DNA of 64,000 bases, taken from NCBI GenBank assembly GCA_011050085.1, contig DRGL01000028.1, forward strand, positions 81,892 through 145,891, in the 5' to 3' direction. Below the pieces are notes generated by a model that worked only from the letters and a program-made list of their open reading frames with translations, made no database searches and was not told the origin of the DNA. The position numbers were made by a program, and so were the translations under genes. Below, piece by piece: positions 29,452 to 38,116 of the stretch; within the stretch, counting starts at the first letter, position 1, and each line of letters begins with the position of its first letter. The DNA comes from Pricia antarctica (GTDB lineage: Bacteria > Bacteroidota > Bacteroidia > Flavobacteriales > Flavobacteriaceae).

Positions 29452-31041
29452 TTATTTCTTCTCCTCGAACAATAACCAAGACTCTGGATCGAGTACTAAA
29501 GCGTCAGGGCTACTAGCGGCAGGAATTGTAAAACTAGTAGATTTTTTATCAATTTGCAGCGTATTGATTTTTAGCTGACCATTACACACAATCCCTATTT
29601 CCAAAGGAAATTGAAATGTGTAATGGTCTTGTATCTGGTCGATGGCGATGTCAATTTTGCCATTGCGGTAGGTCCAGTCCCATTTTATTTCGGGTTGCCC
29701 TTTTATTAAAAGCCATTGATCAAAAAAGGCTTTGAGATTTGTTCCGGACACCTCTTCCATAACCTTTCTAAAGTCATCGGTCATCGCATTGGCGTTTTGA
29801 AACTTTGAATAATAGGTACGGATGCCTTCCCAAAATACACCTTCTCCAAGTTTATGGCGCAACATGTTCAATACCCAGCCTGCCTTTTGGTACGTATTTA
29901 CGCTTAAGACTTTTAAAGGGTCGGTTATGCTTTGGTCGATGATAGGGGAGGGATTTTTAAGGTAGTATTCGAAAACCTCTTTGCGATCAATCGCTAATTC
30001 TTCCTTTCTTTTTTCGTCACCATAGACATTCTCTTGGTAAAGAATTGCAAAATATGTGGCGAATCCTTCACTGAGCCAAACGTGGTTCCAATCGTTTTCA
30101 GTAGCCGAATTTCCGAACCATTGATGGGCAATTTCATGTGCAATAAGGCCTTCGACCTCATTTTTTCCGGTAACAGAATTTTCAAAATACGCTATGGTAC
30201 CCGCATTCTCCAAACCACCCCATTGCGTCTTGGCCTGCATATTGGCCAGCTTGGCGTAGGAATACGGACCAATATTGTCGATAAAGTATTTCAGTACCTC
30301 CGATGCTACGCTGTAGTCTGAGAAACCCTCCAATCGATTTTCAGGATAGACCCATGCGGTGACCGGAATGTCGTATACTTCATCAACCAATCTGCTGGCA
30401 AATTGGGTAACACCTATGGTTACTACTTTCATTGCTACGGGAGCTGGTTCTTTGTAGACGGTAAGTTTATATCCATTATTCAAGCTGCTTTCCTCGATTT
30501 TTTCCCCGGTTGCGACAACATCATAGTGTTCGGGTGCGGTTATTCGGAATTCAATGCTAGCCTTATCATACGGGTGATCTACTGCAGGCAGCCAGTGTCG
30601 CGCCAGATTAGGCCAGTTATCACCAAAAAATGAACGCTTTCCGAACTTTGTAGTATCAATGACCAGACCTCTTTCGGGAGTACCTTGGTACTGTATACGA
30701 TAGATTCTCGTTCGTGTCGAATCCGATGATGGAACGATTTTGATTTTGTTATTTTGAAAAGTGTAGTTTGCCTTCTCGTCTCCTTCAAAAATATCGGCGA
30801 TGGTCATCCCATAGGTTTCCGACCCGCCAATCAGGTCTAATGCGAAAGCTTCCGGTTTGGTATTAAAACCAACGGTAATTTCTGCTTCACCCTGTATTTG
30901 ATCAGTAGAGTCGTTCAGGCCTAGATTGAAGATATAGTTTTGAACGTCTGCCGATGCGTTTCTTTCGTAAGTGTCCTGGGCATTTACGGCAGATAACAAA
31001 GCGACCAATAGCGCTAGTATGAGAAATTTTCTTTCAATCAT
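29452..31041 (-). CDS. M1 family metallo-aminopeptidase
   Basis: 529 residues with a Sec signal (LILALLVALLSAVNAQ). M1 signature: the exopeptidase loop appears as WGGLENAG (274-281) and the zinc site is HEIAHQWFG (302-310) with Glu325 in LSEGFATYF. The protein is shorter than full 850-residue M1 enzymes and lacks the long C-terminal helical domain. It should cleave N-terminal residues from peptides in the periplasm. It starts 7 bases after the argH stop and so is probably read from the arginine operon, an unexpected tail gene. Confidence 0.93.
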   Translation of the reverse strand: MIERKFLILALLVALLSAVNAQDTYERNASADVQNYIFNLGLNDSTDQIQGEAEITVGFNTKPEAFALDLIGGSETYGMTIADIFEGDEKANYTFQNNKIKIVPSSDSTRTRIYRIQYQGTPERGLVIDTTKFGKRSFFGDNWPNLARHWLPAVDHPYDKASIEFRITAPEHYDVVATGEKIEESSLNNGYKLTVYKEPAPVAMKVVTIGVTQFASRLVDEVYDIPVTAWVYPENRLEGFSDYSVASEVLKYFIDNIGPYSYAKLANMQAKTQWGGLENAGTIAYFENSVTGKNEVEGLIAHEIAHQWFGNSATENDWNHVWLSEGFATYFAILYQENVYGDEKRKEELAIDRKEVFEYYLKNPSPIIDQSITDPLKVLSVNTYQKAGWVLNMLRHKLGEGVFWEGIRTYYSKFQNANAMTDDFRKVMEEVSGTNLKAFFDQWLLIKGQPEIKWDWTYRNGKIDIAIDQIQDHYTFQFPLEIGIVCNGQLKINTLQIDKKSTSFTIPAASSPDALVLDPESWLLFEEKK

Positions 31042-31048
31042 TATCCTC

Positions 31049-32326
31049 TTAAATTTTGTCCATTTTCTCCTGAATCTTGTCTAAACACAAATTCCCCAGA
31101 CTACCCTGATGGGTATGTTCGATATCACGTTTGGGCGTAAAGGTACCTTCCTGAATTTCCTGCCCCATTTTTTTGTATGCATCTCGAAAGGGCATCCCGC
31201 TTTGTACAAGCTCGTTCAACGTATCTACACTGAACATATAGTCGTATTTTGAATCGTCGACAATATTCCTATGAACCCTGATTTCCTTAAAGCTGAAGGT
31301 CAATATTTCCAAACAGGCCTTCATGTCTTGAATGGCCGGAACAATAATTTCCTTAACCAATTGTAGGTCTCTATGATAGCCGCTAGGCAAATTATTGATA
31401 ACTAAGGTCAACTGGTTCGGTATGCTCTGCAGTTTATTGCATTTACCACGGATGAGTTCGAATACGTCGGGATTCTTTTTGTGCGGCATAATGCTACTGC
31501 CTGTTGTCAATTCGTCGGGGAAAGAAATAAAATTAAAGTTTTGACTCATGTAGAGGCAGATGTCCATCGCCATTTTTGATAGGGTTGCAGCGATACTAGA
31601 CATACCAAAGGCTGTGGCCTTTTCAACCTTTCCACGGCCCATTTGAGCTGCGACCACGTTATATTTCATGGTTTCGAAACCCATTTCTTGGGTCGTAAAA
31701 GTTCTGTCGATGGGAAATGAACTTCCATAACCTGCTGCACTTCCTAGGGGGTTTTGATCGGCTATCTTGTACGCGGCTTCAATAAAATAGAGGTCATCGA
31801 TAAGACTCTCCGCATAGGCCGAAAACCATAATCCGAAAGATGAGGGCATGGCAATTTGCAAGTGGGTATAACCGGGCAGTAATATATCTTTATGTTTTTC
31901 CGCTAGATGCAGTAGAAGGTCGAACAGCGTTTTGGTCTGTACTTTGATTTCGGTAAGTTCATCCTTCAAATATAAATGCATGGCCACTAATACCTGATCG
32001 TTTCGTGAACGTGCGGTATGAATTTTCTTCCCTGTATCCCCTAATTTCTCCGTAAGCAAATACTCGATTTTGGAATGCATGTCTTCAAAGGAATCCTCGA
32101 TGACGAAATCTCCGTTAGTAATAGCTGCGCCGATGTTATCCAGTTCATCAGCTAAAGATTTTGTTTCGGCTTTCGATAGAATTCCAATTTCACCAAGCAT
32201 TTTGGCATGCGCCCTAGATGCGATTACGTCGTATTTCGCAAGATGAAGATCCAATTCGCGGTCGTTACCCACGGTGAAATGATCAATTTTTTTGTCGGTA
32301 CTGAAGCCTTTGTCCCAGAGTTTCAA
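31049..32326 (-). CDS. argH: Argininosuccinate lyase
   Basis: 425 residues of the fumarase/aspartase superfamily. The signature loop GSSIMPHKKNPDVFELIRG is at about 275-293 and holds the catalytic Ser; HTARSRNDQVLVAMHLYL and GYTHLQIAMPSSFG are also present. It splits argininosuccinate to arginine and fumarate, the last step of arginine synthesis. It is slightly shorter than the 460-residue E. coli enzyme. It is the last arginine gene of the operon; the M1 peptidase follows. Confidence 0.97.
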   Translation of the reverse strand: MKLWDKGFSTDKKIDHFTVGNDRELDLHLAKYDVIASRAHAKMLGEIGILSKAETKSLADELDNIGAAITNGDFVIEDSFEDMHSKIEYLLTEKLGDTGKKIHTARSRNDQVLVAMHLYLKDELTEIKVQTKTLFDLLLHLAEKHKDILLPGYTHLQIAMPSSFGLWFSAYAESLIDDLYFIEAAYKIADQNPLGSAAGYGSSFPIDRTFTTQEMGFETMKYNVVAAQMGRGKVEKATAFGMSSIAATLSKMAMDICLYMSQNFNFISFPDELTTGSSIMPHKKNPDVFELIRGKCNKLQSIPNQLTLVINNLPSGYHRDLQLVKEIIVPAIQDMKACLEILTFSFKEIRVHRNIVDDSKYDYMFSVDTLNELVQSGMPFRDAYKKMGQEIQEGTFTPKRDIEHTHQGSLGNLCLDKIQEKMDKI

Positions 32327-32486
32327 AATGATTCTTTTTAATTTCCCGTTAAATTGTCAACGCTTAGTATAAATTCTTGACGGGAGAAGTTTTATATTTC
32401 TTTTAAATGTATACGCGATTCGTTTTTCGGGCCTAGTTTCAAAAACCAAGTTATGCCTTGGACGTTTCTAGAATATCAGATCAACC

Positions 32487-33554
32487 CTATAAAAATCCCT
32501 CAAGAATCCGAATATACAAATCAATTCCTTCCTTCACTTCCTCAACGTAGATAAACTCATCGGCAGAATGCGATCGCGTGCTATCTCCTGGCCCAAGTTT
32601 TAAACTCTGACAGGTCAGCGCAGCTTGATCGGATAAGGTAGGAGAGCCATAGGTTTCCCTACCCAGGGCAATACCTGATTGTACAAGTGGGTGGTTTTTA
32701 TCGATTGAGGACGAATTCAAACGCAGCGAACGTTCTTTCAATTCACAAGGGGCTTTTTCTTTTAAGATTTTCGCTATTTCGGCGTTCGTGTACTTATCAT
32801 TGACCCGAACATCCAGCACTAAATCAACCTGGGCGGGTACGGCATTGTGTTGAACGCCTCCCTTGATTTGGGTGACCGTTACCTTTACTTCGCCCAAAGC
32901 TTCCGACGCTTTCTCAAATTTATAATTTTTGAACCATTCGAGAACTTCAATGCTATTGTAAATAGGATTGTCATCATTGGGATGCGCGGCGTGCGAAGGC
33001 GTACCTTTCACTTGTGCATCGAATACGACCAAGCCCTTTTCGGCGATAGCCAGTTGCATCAAGGTCGGCTCGCCCACGATGGCTACATCAATTTTAGGAA
33101 GCTTAGGTAAAAGTCCACGTAAGCTATTATCCCCTGAACTTTCTTCTTCCATTGATGCAACCATAACTATATTATGGCTTAGATTTTCTTTGGCATAAAA
33201 ATGAGTGAAAGTAGCGATTAAGGATACCAAGGCCCCACCGGCATCATTACTGCCAAGTCCGTATAATTTCCCGTTTTCGATATGTGGATAAAACGGGTCT
33301 TTGGTATAGGCCGAATTCGGTTTGACCGTATCGTGATGGGAATTTAACAATAATGTCGGTTTCCCTTCATCAAAATATTTGTTTACGGCATATACATTGT
33401 TTATTTCCCGTTCAAACGGAATATCAAAAAACCTAAACCAATCTTCAATGGCATCGGCGGTCTTGTCTTCTTCCGAGGAAAAAGATGGAATGGAAATGAG
33501 CTGTTCCAGTAGATTCAGGGCTTTCTGTGCCAGTTGATTTTTATCCATCATCAT
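32487..33554 (-). CDS. argE: M20 family deacylase of arginine synthesis (ArgE-like, probably acyl-citrulline)
   Basis: 355 residues of peptidase family M20. Metal-site motifs are LLLNSHHDTVKP, LYGLGSNDAGGALVSLIA, MEEESSGDNSLRG with the catalytic Glu, and a late His in STRSHSADEFIYVEEV. Because the operon encodes a succinylornithine-type transcarbamylase, the likely reaction is removal of the acyl group from N-succinyl- (or N-acetyl-) citrulline, rather than from ornithine. This follows from pathway logic and is not visible in the protein itself. It lies between argB (50-base gap) and argH (160-base gap). Confidence 0.88.
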   Translation of the reverse strand: MMMDKNQLAQKALNLLEQLISIPSFSSEEDKTADAIEDWFRFFDIPFEREINNVYAVNKYFDEGKPTLLLNSHHDTVKPNSAYTKDPFYPHIENGKLYGLGSNDAGGALVSLIATFTHFYAKENLSHNIVMVASMEEESSGDNSLRGLLPKLPKIDVAIVGEPTLMQLAIAEKGLVVFDAQVKGTPSHAAHPNDDNPIYNSIEVLEWFKNYKFEKASEALGEVKVTVTQIKGGVQHNAVPAQVDLVLDVRVNDKYTNAEIAKILKEKAPCELKERSLRLNSSSIDKNHPLVQSGIALGRETYGSPTLSDQAALTCQSLKLGPGDSTRSHSADEFIYVEEVKEGIDLYIRILEGFL

Positions 33555-33604
33555 TTAATTATCATCGTACACTGCGAGGTGCTTAGATTGTTGGAGATTA
33601 TTTG

Positions 33605-34384
33605 TTACAGGATTAAGGTTGTATACGGATTTTCATTTTTTTCCAACATAGACACATTTCCAATACAAACTTTGCCCACGCCATTGTTTAAGGCATGAAA
33701 ACAATTCGTCATTTTCGGAAGCATACCATCTGCAATAATCTTTTGATCGAGAAGTGCTTCATAGGTTTCAGTATCAATTTTCCTGATTACTGAAGTTTCA
33801 TCTGTAACATCCTTCAATACCCCGTTTTTTTCAAAACAGTAATAGAGGGTGGTATCATAAAGTGTACTGAGCCCGATTGCCAATTCGGAAGCGATGGTGT
33901 CCGCATTGGTGTTTAAAAGTTGCCCTTTACCATCGTGGGTCATTGCACAAAATACGGGCGTAAGCCCTAATGTCAAAAGATGTGCTAGCAATCCATCGTT
34001 GATACCATCGATATCACCGGCAAAGCCATAATCTATATCCTTTACCGGGCGTTTGTGTGCTTGAATGGCATTTCCATCAGCACCGCTCATTCCAATAGCG
34101 TTACAGTTATTGGCCTGCAGTTCAGCAACTATATTTTTGTTGGTCAATCCGGCGTACACCATGGTAATGACCTCTAGACTCTTTTCGTCGGTAATACGAC
34201 GGCCACCGATCATTTTGGATTCGACGCCCATTTTTTTAGCGATTTCCGTGGCGCTTTTACCTCCGCCGTGTACCAAAAGCTTAAAGCCATCCAACTTTGA
34301 GAATAAAGTCAAGAATTTGGATAGTTCCGACTTATTTTCGATGACATTTCCGCCGATTTTTATAATGGATAAGATTGGTTTCAT
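33605..34384 (-). CDS. argB: N-acylglutamate kinase (ArgB)
   Basis: 259 residues from the ATG at 34384; another ATG three codons upstream (34393) would overlap the SDR stop by 8 bases. Amino-acid kinase motifs are ILSIIKIGGNVIEN and LLVHGGGKSATEIAKKMG, plus the central FAGDIDGINDGLLAHLL and NTNADTIASELAIGL. It phosphorylates N-acetylglutamate or, if the pathway is succinylated, N-succinylglutamate. It sits directly behind the SDR gene (one-base gap) and ahead of argE. Confidence 0.94.
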   Translation of the reverse strand: MKPILSIIKIGGNVIENKSELSKFLTLFSKLDGFKLLVHGGGKSATEIAKKMGVESKMIGGRRITDEKSLEVITMVYAGLTNKNIVAELQANNCNAIGMSGADGNAIQAHKRPVKDIDYGFAGDIDGINDGLLAHLLTLGLTPVFCAMTHDGKGQLLNTNADTIASELAIGLSTLYDTTLYYCFEKNGVLKDVTDETSVIRKIDTETYEALLDQKIIADGMLPKMTNCFHALNNGVGKVCIGNVSMLEKNENPYTTLIL

Positions 34385-34385
34385 A

Positions 34386-35132
34386 CTAGGCATTTAAAAT
34401 TCCCCCATCAATAGTCATTGACGATCCCGTAATCCAGGATGCATCTTCGGATGCTAAAAACAAGGTCAGTTTAGCAATGTCTTCCGGTGTGCCCAATCGG
34501 TTGAGCAAGGTCGCATTCTTAGCGTCTTCCACAGCGGAATCGGGATTTTTAAAAGCCTTCGCCGAATCCCATAAAAAGGGAGTGTCGACCGGTCCTGGAC
34601 AAATTGCATTAATGCGTATGTCGGGCGCGTATTCCACCGCCATCTGTTTCATCAAGGCTACCGCCGCTGCTTTGCTGGCGCAATAGGCCGGATGGTTCGG
34701 AAAGCTTTTGAAAGCCGCAATAGAGGTGTTAATCACTATAGCACCTCCCGGTCTCTTTTGAATATGTGGAATGGCATTTTTGCAAAGATAAAAAATGGCG
34801 CTTAGGTTTACGTTCAATGTCTTGTGCCAGAGCGTTTCAGGAAGATTTACAACGTCTCCCAGACCAAGCATACCCGCATTAAAGGACAATATATTCAATT
34901 GTCCGAAATTTTCGATTGCCGCTTTTACAAGATTTTCATTATAAGAGGGCTCACTGACATCACCTTCCATAAAAACGGAATGCGGCAATTGTGCAGCAAG
35001 AGCATTGCCCCGATCAAGGTTTCGACCTGAAAGAACCAGTTTGGCACCTTCCTTCGAAAACGATTGGGCAACGGCCTTTCCCATACCACTAGTGGCACCT
35101 GTTATGATACAGACTTTGTTTTTGAGTTTCAT
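34386..35132 (-). CDS. Short-chain dehydrogenase/reductase inside the arginine operon
   Basis: 248 residues of the classical SDR family: cofactor motif TGATSGMGKAVAQSF, NAG at the NAGMLG motif, active-site Ser in INTSIAAFKS and the YCASK (Tyr-x-x-x-Lys) motif. The C-terminus is SWITGSSMTIDGGILNA. It lies between argF' and argB with almost no spacing on either side (1 to 2 bases). No known arginine enzyme is an SDR. Substrate unknown; an arginine-related carbonyl or a non-pathway cargo gene are the options. Confidence 0.9.
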   Translation of the reverse strand: MKLKNKVCIITGATSGMGKAVAQSFSKEGAKLVLSGRNLDRGNALAAQLPHSVFMEGDVSEPSYNENLVKAAIENFGQLNILSFNAGMLGLGDVVNLPETLWHKTLNVNLSAIFYLCKNAIPHIQKRPGGAIVINTSIAAFKSFPNHPAYCASKAAAVALMKQMAVEYAPDIRINAICPGPVDTPFLWDSAKAFKNPDSAVEDAKNATLLNRLGTPEDIAKLTLFLASEDASWITGSSMTIDGGILNA

Positions 35133-35133
35133 A

Positions 35134-36069
35134 TTAGTTTTCCAATAATTTCTTCAAAACAATTTGCGCCGCATAGGTTCTGTTGTTTGCCTGTTCGATA
35201 ACCAATGATTGCCCGCCATCCAAAACGGCATCGGCAACGACCACGTTTCTTCGCACGGGGAGGCAGTGCATGAACTTGGCATCGCCCAAGGTATCCTCGG
35301 TCATCATCCACTTCGGATCTTGAAGCACTACTTTCCCGTAATCGGAATAATTACTCCAGTTTTTCACATAAATGAAATCGGCATCTTCACAGGCTTTTTT
35401 CTGATCGTTCTCGATGGTTAATCCTTTGGTTAGGCTTGTGTTCAAATCATAGCCTTCAGGATGGGTGATTACAAATTCGGCATCCTGTAAGCGCATCATT
35501 TCCACGAATGAATTCGCCACGGCATGGGGCAGGGCTTTTGGATGTGGCGCCCATGACAATACGATTTTAGGACGTTTCTTGATGTTATTTTCCGATATGG
35601 TAATGGCGTCGGCAAGAGCTTGCAAAGGATGTCCGACCGAGCTCTCCATATTAACGATGGGAACCGAGGCATAATTTTTGAAGCCGTTCAACACTTCTTC
35701 TGCCTCATCTTTTTCCTTATCCTTTAACGTTGCAAAAGCGCGGATGGCCACAATATCACAATATTGCGAAACCACCTTTGCCGCTTCCTTGATATGTTCT
35801 GAAGTACCCGAGTCCATAATGGTACCATCGCCATACTCCAGGGCCCAACCTTCGTTCCCAAAGTTCATGACCATGACTTCCATCCCCAGATTCATGGCCG
35901 CTTTTTGTGTGCTAAGACGGGTTCGAAGACTATTATTGAAAAAGAGGAGGCATACTGTTTTTCCGGAGCCCATATCTTTATGGGCGGTAGGATTTTTTTT
36001 CAGTTGCTTGGCTTCTTGAACCCAACCAGGTAAGTCATCGATATCTTTTATTGATAGATAGTTTTTCAT
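35134..36069 (-). CDS. argF': N-succinylornithine (acylornithine) carbamoyltransferase
   Basis: 311 residues of the transcarbamylase superfamily. The carbamoyl-phosphate loop is NNSLRTRLSTQKAAMN (45-60), and MESSVGHPLQALADAI and KFMHCLPVRRNVVVADAV are also typical of the acylornithine group, as is KNWSNYSDYG. At residues 88-92 the sequence is GTSEH. In Bacteroides succinylornithine transcarbamylase this position is Pro90, in the Xanthomonas acetylornithine enzyme it is Glu92; here it is Ser90. Ser at this place converted the Xanthomonas enzyme to succinylornithine use in published mutants, so N-succinylornithine is the predicted substrate. Its start overlaps the proB stop by 4 bases. Confidence 0.92.
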   Translation of the reverse strand: MKNYLSIKDIDDLPGWVQEAKQLKKNPTAHKDMGSGKTVCLLFFNNSLRTRLSTQKAAMNLGMEVMVMNFGNEGWALEYGDGTIMDSGTSEHIKEAAKVVSQYCDIVAIRAFATLKDKEKDEAEEVLNGFKNYASVPIVNMESSVGHPLQALADAITISENNIKKRPKIVLSWAPHPKALPHAVANSFVEMMRLQDAEFVITHPEGYDLNTSLTKGLTIENDQKKACEDADFIYVKNWSNYSDYGKVVLQDPKWMMTEDTLGDAKFMHCLPVRRNVVVADAVLDGGQSLVIEQANNRTYAAQIVLKKLLEN

Positions 36070-36827
36070 ACGGTTATTTTGGTGTGTTCGATATTGCCGT
36101 TCATGGCATCGAAAATGAAATTATCTTTCAATCCGTTTACCACCCAAGTCTCTATTTTAGCTTGTTGCGCTATCGTAGCAGCATCGATTTTTGATTGCAT
36201 GCCCCCAGTTCCGTGCGAAGATTTTTCATCGCCCACTTCCTTCGCCAACGAATTAATGTCGGATATGGAACGTATTGTGGTAGGATGGATGTCCTTTAGG
36301 GAAGCTTTGGTGTAAATGCCATCTGTATTCGTTGCGATAATCAGTAAATCGGCCTGTAGCAATGATGCGGTCAAAGCGGCTAGTTTATCGTTATCGCCGA
36401 ACTGTATTTCATCTGCCGCTACAGTATCGTTTTCATTGATAATTGGGATGAAGTTGTTCGATACCAGAACGTCAATCGTATTTTTGATGTTCGCCTTTGA
36501 CTTCGGATTCTCAAAATCGGAATATGACAATAGGCATTGTGCCGCAAAAAGTCCCAATTCACGAAAACTTTCTTGGAACATCCGCATCAAATGCGGTTGT
36601 CCAATCGCCGCTAAGGCTTGTTTTACATTGATTTCTTCACCATTATGCTCTAATTTTACGAACTGCTTGGCCGCGGCAATGGCACCAGAACTGACGATGA
36701 TAAATTCATGGTCGGTTTTGAGCATGGAAATCTGCCGCCCGATATCCTCAATTTTTCCTCTGGAAATTTGATCCGTTTGTTTGGTGAGGGTGTTGGAACC
36801 TATTTTTAAAAGTATGCGACGTTTCAA
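36066..36827 (-). CDS. proB: Glutamate 5-kinase, short form without PUA domain
   Basis: 253 residues, amino-acid kinase fold: ILLKIGSNTLTKQTDQ at the start, EFIIVSSGAIAAAKQFVK, FIPIINENDTVAADEIQFGD and SSHGTGGMQSKIDAATIAQ. It makes glutamyl-5-phosphate for proline. The PUA domain of E. coli ProB (367 residues) is absent, as in many Bacteroidota. The usual partner proA is not next to it, although the operon contains proC. It overlaps argF' by 4 bases (ATGA type). Confidence 0.92.
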   Translation of the reverse strand: MKRRILLKIGSNTLTKQTDQISRGKIEDIGRQISMLKTDHEFIIVSSGAIAAAKQFVKLEHNGEEINVKQALAAIGQPHLMRMFQESFRELGLFAAQCLLSYSDFENPKSKANIKNTIDVLVSNNFIPIINENDTVAADEIQFGDNDKLAALTASLLQADLLIIATNTDGIYTKASLKDIHPTTIRSISDINSLAKEVGDEKSSHGTGGMQSKIDAATIAQQAKIETWVVNGLKDNFIFDAMNGNIEHTKITV

Positions 36828-36941
36828 TGGTTGATTTTTTAGTATTCCAGCGAAGGTGAAAATAATTTATTCTTAATGATGGGTTCTCACATTCTTGCCG
36901 TGCCTATCTTTCGCTAAAGAGATTAATCATCTATTCATCCT

Positions 36942-38066
36942 TTATAATTCTGCTTTCAATGCCTCAAAGAAAACATCCAAATCCTTCTTTGTAATGTTCA
37001 ATGCCGGAAGTATTCGAAGCACGTATTTATTTTTGGCACCGCCCGTAAAAAGATGTTGGTTGTGAATCAAACGTTTTCTGAGATCGGCGACTTCAAAATC
37101 GAATTCTAGCCCTAACATCAATCCACGCCCTTTGACCCGTTTGATTTGTGGGATTGCTGCAGCCAATGACCTAAAATAGCCTTCCATATGTTTGGCGTTT
37201 TCTATCAATCCTTCCTTCTCCAAAACCTCTAAAACGGCCATTGAGGCGGCACAGGCTAGATGATTTCCGCCAAAAGTGGTTCCTAATAACCCATAAGAAG
37301 CTTTGATATCTTCGTGAATCAGAACGCCCCCAACCGGAAATCCGTTGCCCATACCTTTGGCAATCGTAATGATATCGGGCGTAATGCCGTGATGCTGAAA
37401 TCCGAAAAACTTCCCTGTACGCCCGAAACCGGACTGAACTTCATCGGCAATTAGAATTACCTTATGTTTTTTACATAGTGTCTCTATAGTGCTATAGAAT
37501 TCGGTAGAGGGTTCGTCGAGCCCTCCAACGCCCTGGACGGCTTCTAAAATTACGGTGCAAACGTCGCCCTTTTCGATTTCTCTTGTAAGAGCTTCAGTAT
37601 CGTTAAATGGCAAAAAGGTTACTTTTTGCTGTTGATTTATAGGGGCGTTTATTTTCGGATTGTCCGTTGCCGCGACCGCTGCCGATGTGCGACCATGGAA
37701 ACTGTTATTGAATGCAATTACGCGCGCTTTCCCAGTTTCAAAGGAAGCCATTTTCAAGGCATTTTCGTTGGCTTCGGCCCCAGAACTGCACATAAATAGA
37801 TTATACTGTTCACAATCGGATTGCTCCCCCAATTTTCGGGCCAGCTCTACTTGTAAGGGGTTTTGTATCGAATTGCTATAAAAGCCAATTTTGTCTAATT
37901 GGTCTTTTAGTCGGTTCACATAATGTGGATGTGAATGTCCGATTGAGATTACGGCATGACCACCGTAGAAATCAAGATAGTCTTGGCCTTTGTCATCGGT
38001 TACGACAATGCCTTTTGCGGAAACCGGGGTCACCTCATACAGGGGGTACACATCGAATAGTTCCAT
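36942..38066 (-). CDS. argD: Acylornithine aminotransferase (ArgD)
   Basis: 374 residues, class III PLP aminotransferase. LFMCSSGAEANENALKMASF and SFHGRTSAAVAATDNP mark the cofactor phosphate site. The Lys Schiff base is in IADEVQSGFGRTGKFFGF with ITIAKGMGNGFPVGGV, followed by GTTFGGNHLACAA. It aminates the N-acyl-glutamate semialdehyde from ArgC to N-acylornithine. It lies between proC (50-base gap) and proB. The space where many relatives carry proA contains only 114 bases. Confidence 0.95.
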   Translation of the reverse strand: MELFDVYPLYEVTPVSAKGIVVTDDKGQDYLDFYGGHAVISIGHSHPHYVNRLKDQLDKIGFYSNSIQNPLQVELARKLGEQSDCEQYNLFMCSSGAEANENALKMASFETGKARVIAFNNSFHGRTSAAVAATDNPKINAPINQQQKVTFLPFNDTEALTREIEKGDVCTVILEAVQGVGGLDEPSTEFYSTIETLCKKHKVILIADEVQSGFGRTGKFFGFQHHGITPDIITIAKGMGNGFPVGGVLIHEDIKASYGLLGTTFGGNHLACAASMAVLEVLEKEGLIENAKHMEGYFRSLAAAIPQIKRVKGRGLMLGLEFDFEVADLRKRLIHNQHLFTGGAKNKYVLRILPALNITKKDLDVFFEALKAEL

Positions 38067-38116
38067 TAAAACGTATTTTTTACTTTATTTTTAGCCAACT
38101 GGCCACTCTTTTCATA

